From contig JAIGNY010003313.1 in NCBI GenBank assembly GCA_020152595.1, positions 2,354,501-2,418,500 of the forward strand: a stretch of DNA of 64,000 bases. The letters run 5' to 3'. Below the pieces are notes generated by a model that searched no databases, was not told the origin of the DNA, and saw only the letters and a program-made list of their open reading frames with translations. Positions within the stretch are counted from its first letter, which is position 1. Every line of letters starts with the position of its first letter. The position numbers and the translations under genes are program-made. Below, piece by piece: positions 10,141 through 19,349 of this stretch. This DNA comes from Chiridota heheva (Eukaryota; Echinodermata; Holothuroidea; Apodida; Chiridotidae).

Positions 10141-10672
10141 CATTTATGAGATACAAGATGGTTCTAGGTAGAGGAAAGTTTGATAGTGCTACTGACTCTC
10201 TTCGCTCCCTTCACTGGTTACCAATAAAATCCCGAATAACATATAGAATTGCAACATATGTCTACAAATGTCTTCATGATCTGGCTCCTTCATATCTTAA
10301 AGAACTCATCATTATACGTACAGGTCGAACAGGTTTACGCTCTTCTTCTAACACCATGGGCATTCTCCTCGACATTCCTCTCACAAAACGCAGAACATTT
10401 AAAGACAGGTCGTTTGCTGTAGCTGCCCCTGTCACATGGAATAGTTTGCCATCTTCTCTTCGTTGCATCAATAACTATGATAATTTCAAACGGGAACTAA
10501 AAACTGTTTTGTTCACCCAGGCTTTTTTATAATTGTTTGTGTTTATCTTTCTCCTATGAACTTTATTAACTTTATGAACAGTTTTATTTATTTTCTGTAC
10601 AGCGCCGCTGAATGTGCATTGTATAGATATTGAGCGCTATATAAATAAATAAACATAAACATAAACATACAT
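10141..10672 (+). mobile_element. CR1/L2-like LINE 3' fragment inserted in the viral block
   Basis: The open frame 10146-10532 is the C-terminal end of a non-LTR reverse transcriptase (SLRSLHWLPIKSRITYRI, CLHDLAPSYL, then FKRELKTVLF). It is followed by a short 3' UTR with GAGCGCTATATAAATAAATA and an (ACATAA)-type tail. It is 5' truncated, as LINE insertions usually are. It lies opposite in strand to the viral genes and exactly in a gap between two of them, so it inserted after endogenisation. The same GCGCTATATAAAT tail signature ends the fragment at 52398-53190. Confidence 0.85.
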
Positions 10673-10676
10673 ATAT

Positions 10677-10922
10677 TTAATTGGGTGGTGTAGTAACGAT
10701 TTTATCAGGAATGATACTTTGGGAAACTAGCCACTCACGAGTCATAGTAGCTGCTGTAAAGTCCAATGTAAGGAGTGCTACATCACGAGGTTTCATCATT
10801 AATGAGGGTGGTGGCTTCAAGCTTTTTATAACAGCACTTCCTCGGACTGCATAGCCTGTGGCTAATAAAGCTATTGTTCCGCCCTGATACAAGGAATTGA
10901 TAACTTGGTTAGGCTGCGTCAT
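10677..10922 (-). CDS. small viral protein, possibly membrane-associated
   Basis: An intact 81-codon frame with ATG at 10922. One moderately hydrophobic stretch at residues about 15-32 (GGTIALLATGYAVRGSAV) is followed by a region rich in T, A and P. The stop lies a few bases from the LINE insertion. The start is 3 bases from the stop of the upstream gene, a spacing typical of the block. No family recognised. The small size and hydrophobic N-terminal half recall minor membrane proteins of PRD1-like viruses, but this is only an analogy. Confidence 0.45.
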   Translation of the reverse strand: MTQPNQVINSLYQGGTIALLATGYAVRGSAVIKSLKPPPSLMMKPRDVALLTLDFTAATMTREWLVSQSIIPDKIVTTPPN

Positions 10923-10925
10923 TGT

Positions 10926-11258
10926 TCAGTATATATAACCATCTGCGGTAATGTTCAATTGTTTTTCAGGCATGGGAGGGGGGGGGGGACTGGGTGGGCT
11001 AGGTGTATGACGATTTTGAGCTAAAACGACAGCAGCAACTACGACAGCAGCAGCTAGTACACCCCACCAAATATCCCAAGAAGCCCTAGGTGGATCTGTC
11101 TCTGCCCGCTGGGGTTTCTTCATCTTCCGAAGTTCCCCTTCAAAGCGCTCGGTCTCCTCCGAATGCGGGGCATGCATCGTTATCCGTGCCTTGTGTGTCT
11201 CCCAAGCACGTTTACCGGCTTCCATCCTCTTGGGGGTTTTCAACCTCTGTATCTCCAT
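10926..11258 (-). CDS. single-pass membrane protein with basic N-terminus
   Basis: The open frame extends to 11288. The most plausible start is the internal ATG at about 11258 (MEIQRL), because the upstream part overlaps the C-terminus of the preceding gene. The first 70 residues are highly basic and helical. A clear transmembrane helix (WWGVLAAAVVVAAVVLA) follows, then a proline tract (PSPPSPPPPP) and a short tail. A basic cytoplasmic or nucleic-acid-facing domain plus one helix suggests a virion membrane or DNA-binding membrane protein. No named family. Confidence 0.5.
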   Translation of the reverse strand: MEIQRLKTPKRMEAGKRAWETHKARITMHAPHSEETERFEGELRKMKKPQRAETDPPRASWDIWWGVLAAAVVVAAVVLAQNRHTPSPPSPPPPPMPEKQLNITADGYIY

Positions 11259-11830
11259 TGTGTATATCTTTTGTTGTTGTATATTCAATATGACGTCCAG
11301 TTGTAAGAACCATACTTACTGGTGCAATCCAGAACCCCCATTTATGAAATGAACCGCAAGTAATACTTCTTAATGCAGTATTTATAAAGAAATCTTCTCC
11401 AAGGTCTATAGCAAGGGCCTGCTCACTGTCAATGTTGAATATACTGGCTGCTGCACGCGCATATAAATTTATTGCTGTTTTCCCCCAAGCTTCTAGTCAT
11501 TTTATCACCAAGACGGGCCTCATATACAGCATACAATCGTTCCTCATCTGCACCCGACATCTCTTGAAACTGTTGAGATGAAATATGCTTCCTTAAATAG
11601 TCCATGGACATACCTCCATGGATAACGGCAGCTAGCTGCCTGCGGTGATCATCTTGTGATGGCTCTTGCGATGGCTCACCTAGTGTTTCTATAAGACTTT
11701 CGATATTCATTATGACTCTACGAACACGCAACACAATTGGATAAATATGCCACAGATGTAGTGCGAGTATAATTATTAATAATGTTGTGTTCAACATGGC
11801 GCTGGACATTACTGAACTATTACTAAGCAC
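11240..11830 (-). pseudogene. N-terminally anchored viral protein, one frameshift
   Basis: The frame 11429-11830 begins with a hydrophobic anchor (residues about 11-35: LNTTLLIIILALHLWHIYPI) and a helical body. The sense sequence then moves to another frame near 11485 in a run of C/G and continues to about 11240, giving roughly 195 codons in all. The second part has a compact globular look (SMVLTTGRHIEYTT near its end). It overlaps the start of the next gene. The upstream side is directly occupied by the 21-bp repeat array, so its promoter is either inside or destroyed by the array. Confidence 0.45.
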
Positions 11831-11835
11831 TAATT

Positions 11836-12525
11836 ACTAAGCATTACTGAACTATTGCTATGTAGTACTGAACTATTACTATGTATTACTGAACTATTAC
11901 TATGTATTACTTAACTATTACTATGTATTACTTAACTATTACTATGTATTACTTAACGATTACTATGTATTACTTAACTATTACTATGTATTACTTAACT
12001 ATTACTATGTATTACTTAACTATTACTTTGTATTAGTTAACTATTACTATGTGTTACTTAACTATTACTATGTATTACCTAACTATTACTATGTATTACT
12101 TAACTATTGCTATGTATTACTTAACTATTACTATGTATTACTTAACCATTACTATGTATTACTTAACCATTAGTATGTATTACTGAACTATTACTATGTA
12201 TTACTTAACGATTACTATGTATTACTGAACTATTACTATGTATTACTGAACTATTACTATGTATTACTTAACGATTACTATGTATTACTTAACTATTACT
12301 ATGTATTACTTAACTATTACTTTGTATTAGTTAACTATTACTATGTCTTACTTAACTATTACTATGTATTACCTAACTATTACTATGTATTACTTAACTA
12401 TTACTATGTATTACTTAACTATTACCATGTATTACTTAACCATTACTATGTATTACTTAACCATTATTATGTATTACTGAACTATTACTATGTATTACTT
12501 AACTATTACTATGTATTACTTACTC
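11836..12525. repeat. 21-bp AT-rich minisatellite inside the viral block
   Basis: About 32 copies of ACTATTACTATGTATTACTTA with point variants (TGAAC, TTAGTT). Larger blocks of several units recur in the same variant order at about 11960-12110 and 12250-12400, so the array also grew by segmental duplication. It begins at the 5' end of the 11240-11830 gene and ends at the stop codon of the ATPase gene. Variant units carry stops, so no long frame survives. Confidence 0.95.
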
Positions 12526-13117
12526 AATTGTGGACTCTAAAGGTGGTCCACTTTTTAACACAAGTTTAGCATACTTTGTACTTGATAGCTTATCACGGAT
12601 TTCTTGCCACTTTTCTTGTGGAATGGTACTGTTTTCTCTCATAACTAGATCAAAGCAATGAGCCGACTTGCAGTGGAATAAAGCAATCCACTCAGTCTGT
12701 TCACGTACATCAGTAACAACCGGGTTCCATTTTTGAGTTAACACCCATAGCGAGTGCTGATGATGTCTACCTGAAAAAGCTAAATTTGATAATGCTCTCC
12801 TCTTTTTCACAAGATCACTTTCTGCAGAACAATCATCGACTATGTAGAGAGTAGGTATACCTTGGTAGAGCTTGCTTATGATTTCAAGATATTTTTGCAA
12901 TTTATCTCCAGAGGGATCTAGAAAGAACATCGCAGTCGTCAGAAAGGGACTCGCGTTGTAAGTATGTTTGATTGTAAGACCAGGTGGGGCATAATATGAT
13001 AATTCTTGCAAATACGCCTAAATAGCTGGTTTCTAATAGGTTCAACACATACTGCGTCTATCCAGAGCCTGTTTTACCACATATAATCGCAGTGTGGGGA
13101 TCTCTTGGTAAGTCCAT
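12520..13117 (-). pseudogene. FtsK/HerA-type genome-packaging ATPase, inactivated
   Basis: ATG at 13117. The P-loop region starts at codon 11 (IICGKTGSG), but the next codon, where the Walker A lysine belongs, is TAG (13058-13060). A frameshift follows at about 13010-13020. The rest is open for 163 codons: a hydrophobic strand then acidic pair (TLYIVDDCSAESD) as Walker B, an RRALSNLAFSGRHHQHSLWVL segment resembling the arginine/sensor region, and a C-terminal helical part. The length of about 199 codons fits the short packaging ATPases of Polinton-type viruses. Position next to the capsid gene supports the role: powering DNA entry into preformed capsids. Nonfunctional in this copy. Confidence 0.75.
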
Positions 13118-13137
13118 TTTTTATATAGGTTTTACAT

Positions 13138-14440
13138 CTAACTCCACACTCTGGCAAGGCGACCGTTCTTGATGACCAGTTGTTTATGCGAGAAGAAGTA
13201 CATAATCACTGTACCTTTCTCTGCAGGGGTGCGGTTGATCTCCAGAGTCATGCCTACGTTGCCGGTGCCCAGCTTACGACCGTTACCATGTAGAGCATCA
13301 TCATCGGTGCTGCGCAGATCAAGAACAAGTGCGTAGTATTTTTAGAGGTAATCTGATAAATCGATGTGATGTAGACCGATCTCCTTAACAACTAAGCCTA
13401 CCTCAGGATTGTCTCTCACCCATAGATAATCTACTTGAGCCGAATACCTTCTTAGCCTCGTCCCAGTACTGGTAAGGGAGAACGCTTTGGGCATATAGCT
13501 GGTTAGGAACACCTTCAATGGTTACACTGACCTTAGTGATATCGGGGTTCATGAAAGTCTCAGGTTTTCATGCAGTTCCATTATCATCAACTGGTTTGAC
13601 GAACAACAGGACAACATCGCTGATACTGTGTTGAGGTAAATTCAATAGGGATAGTCCATACAGAGCTAGTGAGGTCTAGCATTTCTCTCCGGTGCCTCTG
13701 TATATTTGTATAATTTACCGGGTGCTCATTCAACATTTTATTTCGGATCTCTGCTGCAAGGCTCGCTTGATTCACAACATCAAATTCCAGAGTCAAGTTC
13801 TTCAGAGTGTAGGAAGCATTGGTGTCATCGTTTGCAATGATGACCTTTTCGTTAGGTGCAAAGTATATGATGTATTCAAACTAATCGTGCAGACCTGATG
13901 GGTGAAATGGGGCGTGGCCACTCAAGAGACTAAAATCTAATGGTATAGCAAATATATTGCCAAAAGCTTTAGCAATCGCGTTGTCACCCTTATTATTATC
14001 AGCTTTATCACCAGCACTTACACGAATTTTCAGACAATTTTCTCTACTTATACCCTGGTAGTCAGCATTATCTCTCGCGCTAGAGGGAAGCCATAGGTCT
14101 GCATAGTTGTAGAAGACATCTGCGCTGTCCAAACTCATGACAACCTCTCCTCCAAGTTTTGCCTCTAGTTTGCTCACAATGTTGCGGCCTATGTTGTTGA
14201 CAATAGTGCGATTGACATCTGTGCTTTTCAGAGTGATGTTGTAGGCCAGTTTGACCGTGCCTGGGACAATGACATCATGATGCTGCAGCTTCGGGAATTT
14301 GACAATCACATTATTACCTGCTGTGGCCGTTGGGGTATCAAGATTAACTTGATTAGTTGTGCGTACACCTTTCACACCCAGACCTGTGCGGGTCCTTTGT
14401 GTAGACACTTCGACTTGTCCAGGGGCTCGCTTAAGGACAT
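13138..14440 (-). pseudogene. major capsid protein, double-jelly-roll type, multiply broken
   Basis: The first 175 codons (13881-14408) are open and include a strand-rich segment (HHDVIVPGTVKLAYNI) and NRTIVNNIGRNIVSKLEAKL, followed by a DVFYNYADLW motif, a pattern I associate with jelly-roll major capsid proteins of Polinton-like elements. The frame opens with GTG; it continues a few codons upstream but no in-frame ATG is close, so the start is eroded. Breaks: stop after the GLHD motif (about 13881), frame change near 13690-13590, another near 13440, and TAA at 13342-13344. The C-terminal part ends at 13138, 21 bases before the ATPase ATG. Expected length is about 430 codons. In the virus it would form the icosahedral shell. 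Confidence 0.7.
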
Positions 14441-14554
14441 GAAGGGTGTGGACCCCGGAAGCTCTCGTAAAATTGACATGTCATTTGTCAAAATAATATT
14501 TTTTTACATGATTACTGGACACTTTGCACTAATCTCAACCGACACAACTGCACC

Positions 14555-14572
14555 GCACGTATATAAATGAAG
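14555..14572 (-). promoter_or_regulatory. possible TATA box upstream of the capsid gene
   Basis: TTTATATAC on the minus strand, about 120-150 bases before the first capsid codons, in a stretch with no other gene. It is the right strand and a plausible distance for a late viral promoter with a 5' leader, but TATA-like words are frequent in AT-rich DNA. Confidence 0.3.
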
Positions 14573-14584
14573 TTGATGGTGCAA

Positions 14585-14730
14585 GTGTACCGATAGCACC
14601 AATCTGAACCGACGGCACCAATCTGAACCGACGGATTAAAATCTGAAATGACAGTTTAAGATATTATGAGAAGGGGGTGGGAGGGGGGGGGGGGCAATAG
14701 TTAAATGGGCTCAGTGAATTCACTGAGCCC
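14585..14730. repeat. right flank of the viral block: MITE-like segment and perfect palindrome
   Basis: The doubled motif GGTGCCGTCGGTTCA lies here in reverse orientation and matches 1400-1447 inside the left hAT-like MITE, including the neighbouring TTCAGATTTTA and the C-run. Just outside it, 14707-14730 is a perfect 24-bp palindrome (arms GGGCTCAGTGAA). It may be a remnant of a MITE inserted at the edge of the viral block, or a shared terminal sequence. Confidence 0.55.
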
Positions 14731-15160
14731 AATGCTTTTATTGCTATAAGCGTACCATGTTCAACCATCTTTTTTAGTTGAATTGTGAAGAAAAAAAAAA
14801 AATGAGAAACATACGCATAAACGTTTTGCTCGTTGCGCTATCCATGGGTTGCATCAATGTTCAAAATAAATTAAATTACTTGAATTGATAGGCAATAGCG
14901 TGGTGGGTCATGTTTCACTGGGGAGGGGGCAAGGTCATTTGGGCACCCCTACCCCCAAAAAAGAAAATGCACATAAGAGTAAAACGTTGAACACATAGAT
15001 TTAAATTGGCATTCACCGTTTAGCAGTATAGATGACAGGTGAATTCATCAAATTGATTAGTTGACCTTAGTTATTTCATGATTTCCCTTAGCCGTTTTAG
15101 GGACCAGGGCCACGGGAAACTGTATTTCTCGTTATTTTGGTACAGCATAATTTTTTTTTA
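14731..15160. other. no gene recognised
   Basis: AT-rich DNA with poly-A and poly-G tracts, between the viral flank and the LINE fragment. Nothing codes here that I can support. Confidence 0.5.
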
Positions 15161-16255
15161 AATCGTGTCGAAAACCACAGGAGCAAAGCCCTGTATACAT
15201 TATTTGTAATTTTGGAAACAGTCATCATAATCATCCTTCGGCTGAGCAGTAAGCGACAACAAGATTTCTCCATGCACAGCGATCTTTGACAAATGTGGCT
15301 TTCTGTTCTGCTTCATCATATCCTAATATATTGAATGTAATTAACCTGAGAGGTGTGTGGACGTCCCGGTCTTCTTTTGCCATGAGTTGGTATGTAGAGA
15401 GCATATCTTTTAGCAGGCTCCTCCTCTGGGAGACAAAGGATGTGTACCAAGAATCTCAGTTGGCGATTCCTTACACAGTGGAAAAGAGGCTCGGTGTAAC
15501 AATGAATTGCGTAAAATCAGTGTATCAAATCTGGGGGCGAAGTCTCCTGAAGCCCTGCATTTCACATGAATTTGACTGCAGGATATTGCTTAATATTGAG
15601 CCAAATCTAGGGTCTAAGCCTTGGTTTTCTCGTAATTTTGCTAACAAAAAATTGCCACAAAGAGACGAATTCCTGCAAAGCTACAGGAAGTCGTGCATTT
15701 ATCGCGATTTTGAGGGCAAAAAATAGCTTACTATTGCATCAAAGTCGAAGTTGACTGGATGAAGCCGTGTTAGGGGCCAAGACGCGAAATAAGAAGTACT
15801 GCGAAATTTCTTAAACTCGTGTCAAATTCAGGTGAAGCCTTGCACTTTTGGTAGCAAAAAAAAAAAAAAAAAAAGAATTGCTTAAATTTGTATCAAATCT
15901 AGGGGTGAAGTTATGATAGGGACTCAGAGGGAGGAGGGGGAATCCCCCAGAAATCCTACGTTTCTCGTAATTTTGATAGCAGAAAAGTGCTTTAAATTGT
16001 ATTAAATGTAGGGGCAAAGCCCCTGAAATATCTCACAATAATTTTTTAGCAAAAATTGCTTAACATTGTGTCAAATCCAGGGTCGAAGTCCTGGTGTGCG
16101 GGCCCAATTGCAGGAGGCGAAGCCACCGGAAGCTTAGCGTTTTTTGTCAGAAGTTGCTTGAAATTAATTTCCACACTAAGGTTATAAGTTAGTTAAAAGG
16201 AATATACAGGTTTGATCAAATGTAGGATCCCATTGACTACAATATGTGTCTTAAA
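15150..16255 (+). repeat. roughly 100-120-bp subrepeats, inverted partner of 22005-22345
   Basis: Several degenerate copies of a monomer with the sequence words TCTCGTAATTTTG, GCAAAAATTGCTTAA, TGTCAAATC and GGGGCGAAGCCC. The block ends in AATGTAGGATCCCATTGAC (16219-16237), which reappears reverse-complemented at 22016-22034 with similar monomers beyond. The pair brackets 16.2-22.0 kb like long subterminal inverted repeats. Confidence 0.6.
15225..15475 (-). mobile_element. LINE 3' fragment (RTE/L2-like)
   Basis: The minus strand reads RNRQLRFLVHILCLPEEEPA followed by a KRRPGRP motif and, after an in-frame stop, DRCAWRNLVV before the terminal codon. This is the usual C-terminal end of many LINE reverse transcriptases. 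The 3' end is marked by ATGATTATGATGA-type sequence at 15222-15235. The plus-strand frame 15286-15726 is only its shadow. Confidence 0.7.
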
Positions 16256-16309
16256 TTGGAGTCCAGGGATGATTTGTTTTTTTGCTGTGTAAAAATGTAT
16301 AAATTAAAT

Positions 16310-17065
16310 AAAAACGAAGGAAATTTCCCGAAAGTTGATCAAATTGGCCAAAAATGAATGAAATTTTCCCCAAATTGACAAACAGTTCACTAAAATCATA
16401 AGGAAAGGTCACGAAAATGAATATTTCACTCAAATTAAAAAGCATTTCCAGGAAATAAAGGTAAAATTAAAAAAAAAAAATGCAAAAATAATCCCCAAAA
16501 TTGAGGAAGATTTTCCGATTGGCAACAACGTCAGTGATTGAACTCAATTTACCAATGCAAATTTTTAGTTTGCGACCGGGATATTTAGAGGAGTTCTTAC
16601 CCCTCCCCCTTCCTAACACTATGTTTGGGAGTTAAGTGTACAGGGTTGAATGTGATGGCGCATTATATTTTTGCCATTTACTTTTTCAGCCCCCGGGCCC
16701 CACCCCCTTCACTTCAAAAATTGCTCAGTGGTCCCTGCGATGGTTTACCACGAGACAAAGTAGCATTAGCATCCATAGGCGGTGGAACTCGGGGACTCCC
16801 CATTACCATGTTGAAAGACTGCCGCTGCTTATAAGTACCCGACATTCTTTTTGTTGAAAAAACTAAAAGTAGCATCCCAACTAATTATAAGAGAAACAAT
16901 TCGTGAATATTTCTTCTTTTTCGGGTTATTTCCTTCATTTTCAGATTTTCGGGCAGGTTTTTCGGCCTCCAATTTTCGAAAAATACCCTTTAATTTTCTT
17001 CATTTCCGGGTAATTTTCTTCCAATTTCCTTCATTTTCGGCCAGTTTTTTTAGATTTATTTTGAG
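16310..17065. repeat. AAATTTTC-type degenerate arrays
   Basis: Two arrays (16310-16510 and 16890-17065) of words such as GAAATTTCCCG, AAATTGAC, TTTTCGGG and CTTCATTTTC. The first is oriented with A-rich words, the second with T-rich words. Between them (16520-16880) is unique-looking sequence without a credible gene. Confidence 0.55.
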
Positions 17066-17294
17066 TCTGCATGACTGCAGTAACGTTATCAAGTTATGAC
17101 CTCATAACTCCGCCTATATATTAGGCAATTGTTATTTAGATAAGTGTGCGCTTTATGTAGCTTTAATTTTGTTGTTGAGTTTATACTTTTTGCCATTTTC
17201 CTTTGTTAGTTCTCTTCGTACTTCAAAGAAAAGATGGCAGTCACATGATTGTTTGCATCAGCTAGGAATGGAAATTCGTGATTTTTCCTTGTTT

Positions 17295-17669
17295 TCACCA
17301 TGTTCTACTCGCTCGATGAAGATGGATTACTCGAGAACGCTCGAATAACTTGAAATTCCTGACGTGAATTATGATTATGAAATCTGTACCATAAAGATAT
17401 GTTTGAAACTTTTGTACCGCCCAAACAATTGCAAGACACTCCTTTTCAGTGACTGAATAAGCGCACTGACATTTTGATAACTTTTTGCTTGCATAAGCCA
17501 CAGGAAACAATACCCCTTCAAATTCTTGCAACAAAACAGCACCTAAACCCTTGTCTGACGCGTCACTGCGTAATACAAACTGTTTGTTGAGATCGGGTAA
17601 ATGCAAGATAGGAGACTTGATAATTTCTGTTTTAGAATTTGAAATGATCTCTCTTGATTGTCTCCCCAA
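17295..17669 (-). pseudogene. RNase H domain, truncated (Gmr1-like)
   Basis: FVLRSDASDKGLGAVLLQ supplies the first catalytic aspartate and YSVTEKECLAIVWA the glutamate. The third (TDH motif after the YLYGTDF strand) is replaced by a divergent tail, so the 3' part of the element is lost by deletion or frameshift. It lies directly after RT in the same direction. Confidence 0.8.
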
Positions 17670-17747
17670 TTTAGTTTATTTGGTTGGCCCTTTTTTGTAC
17701 AGTCGGTGAGAGGTAGAGCCACAACAGCAAAATCTGGTATAAATCTC

Positions 17748-18782
17748 CTATAGAACCCAGCTAAACGATCTAATTTGTGTTTTAGTTTGTGGTTGCTTGG
17801 CTTCTTTCATTGCTTTGATTTTATCCGGTTTTGGACTCACTTTCCCTTTTCCTACTACGTGACCAAGAAATTCAACTTCTTCGTACCCAATAAAACATTT
17901 GGAAGGTCTGGCGGTTAAATTGGCTTTCTTGAGACGTTTGAAAACTTCTTGAATTTTCAATAAGTGTTCCTGCCAAGTACTACTTGTGTGAATTAGAATG
18001 TCATCAATGTAATTGTGTACATTTGTTAAGTCTTTCAAAAGAACTCTTATAATGCGACTAAATGTGGCGGCAGCATTTACCAGACCGAAAGGCATTACCT
18101 CAAATTGAAATAGTCCCATGTGAGTTACAAAAGTAGTGTATTTCTTTGACTGATCATCCATAGGGATCTGCCAATACCCTTTACTAAGTTCTACTTTGGT
18201 GAAATAATTATCTTTGCTTAATTGAGCAAAAAATTTTCACTGATTTGGTATAGGCTCGGCATCAAAGACCGTAATGCGATTCAATTTCCTCATATCGACA
18301 CAATTTCGCAAAGTGCCATCAGGTTTGCGTAAAGCCACTAAAGGAAATGCATAAGGACTATTGGCTCGTGTGATAACGCCAGTGTCCAACATGCTTTGTA
18401 TATCCTTTCCCACTTCATCCGCAAGTGCATGTGGTAATGGGTACGCACTACATTTGATCGGTTTTTCATCCGTCACTTCAATTTTGTGTTTACCAAGATT
18501 TGCTTTGCCAGGAATATCCCTTAAAATATCTTTGTGATTTCCCAAAATTCTTTTGACTTGACGCGTTTGATTCAAGTCTAGGTTTGAATTGATATTGACA
18601 TTGTTGACTGTCTTTTTTTGAATTGAATTTGGTAAATGCAAAATCTTATCTCTTGGTGCTTCAATTGTCTCATCAATTTCTGGTTCAATGACAGCTACCG
18701 AAGCAATTTCAATGATACTACTTGGTACTTCATTGTTTGTGTCAACTGGTCGACGGCGATATTGTTTCAAAAAGGTTTGCAT
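17748..18782 (-). pseudogene. reverse transcriptase (Gmr1-like)
   Basis: Frames 18237-18782 and 17748-18161, with a connecting piece in between, make up an RT domain: a spacer, LRKPDGTLRNCVDMRKLN, then KVELSKGYWQIP, where the first catalytic aspartate is glutamate, FQFEVMPFGLVNAAATF, and the catalytic HNYIDDILIHT box. The connection LGHVVGKGKVSPKPDKIKA is present. At least one frameshift lies near 18200-18237 and another near 17750. It primes reverse transcription in an intact element; here it is a relic. Confidence 0.85.
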
Positions 18783-19345
18783 GAAATGTTTGAGTTCTAT
18801 GACCTAAATCAATGCGATAGTTCATGTTGTTGTGTTTCTCTATGATTGGAAATGGTCCCTTCCATTGCATTTTGTTTGTGTCAGTTGGGATTAAGAGTAA
18901 AACTTCATCTCCAACTTTGAATGTTCTAAGTTTTGCTTTTTTGTTGTAGCAAGTCGTGTATTTCTGTACAGACTTTTTATGTTGTTCTTGAGCTAACTTA
19001 CAAGTCTTTTCTAGTCTTTCACGCAAGTCAAGTAGGTACTGATATGTCGTCTTCGTCTTAGTATCGGCACATTTCCCTGACCATAACTCTTGTATAATAG
19101 TCATCGGTCCTCTGACGATTCTGCCGAAAAGCAGTTCGAAAGGAGAAAACCCTGTACTGTCGTGTGGTGTTTCACGAAAGGCAAATAACAATGGGTTTAT
19201 GTACCGGTCCCAGTCTTTTGGTCGGTCTTCGCTCATTTTCTTCAACATTTGTTTGAGTGTACCATTGTATCTCTTTACTAGACCATTACAGATGGCATGG
19301 TATGGGGTAGTTGTTAACTTTCTTATAGATAGCAATGTTTTATAG
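18742..19345 (-). pseudogene. integrase C-terminal half (Gmr1-like)
   Basis: An open frame of 197 codons, truncated at its 5' side near 19345. TTPYHAICNGLVKRYNGTLK corresponds to the region around the third catalytic acidic residue of the DDE integrase core, but the glutamate position carries lysine (LVKRYN). FSPFELLFGR follows, as in gypsy integrases, then a coiled helical part, VGDEVLLLIP and the WKGPFPI segment of the GPY/F domain. The upstream two aspartates are not in the window. Not catalytically competent as it stands. Confidence 0.8.
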
Positions 19346-19349
19346 GGAT

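Larger units (their letters stand above)
5156..14450 (-). mobile_element. endogenous DNA-virus-like element (Polinton-like virus type), decayed
   Basis: A 9.3-kb block with about a dozen closely packed genes, all reading right to left, with short or overlapping junctions unlike the surrounding host DNA. Order by transcription: major capsid protein, packaging ATPase, (21-bp repeat array), small membrane proteins, coiled-coil membrane proteins, two related capsid-like genes, a two-helix membrane protein, and two further unknowns. The pairing of capsid and FtsK/HerA-type ATPase is the hallmark of the PRD1-adenovirus/Polinton morphogenesis module. I found no DNA polymerase B, retroviral-type integrase or maturation protease between the hat-like elements on the left and the LINE debris on the right. 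Multiple stops and frameshifts show it is an old copy. Termini are not resolved. Confidence 0.72.
17295..19345 (-). mobile_element. Gmr1-like Ty3/gypsy pol fragment with IN-RT-RNase H order
   Basis: On the minus strand, an integrase C-terminal half comes first, then reverse transcriptase, then RNase H. These are gypsy-type domains in the order typical of copia. The IN and RT frames overlap at 18742-18782 and read as one polyprotein with a frameshift in an A/T run, so the order is not a rearrangement artefact. Goodwin and Poulter described Gmr1 elements with this order from deuterostomes. The fragment lacks gag, protease, the integrase N-terminal half and LTRs, and carries several frameshifts. 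Confidence 0.8.

Noticed and set aside
1330-14730. Whole 13-kb stretch as one viral element with terminal inverted repeats
   Set aside because: The left shared motif lies inside a well-bounded hAT-like MITE and 2586-4654 is another transposon; the evidence is too weak to set viral ends there.
15286-15726. 146-codon plus-strand open frame
   Set aside because: The opposite strand carries a recognisable LINE C-terminus over the first part and the rest is subrepeat sequence.
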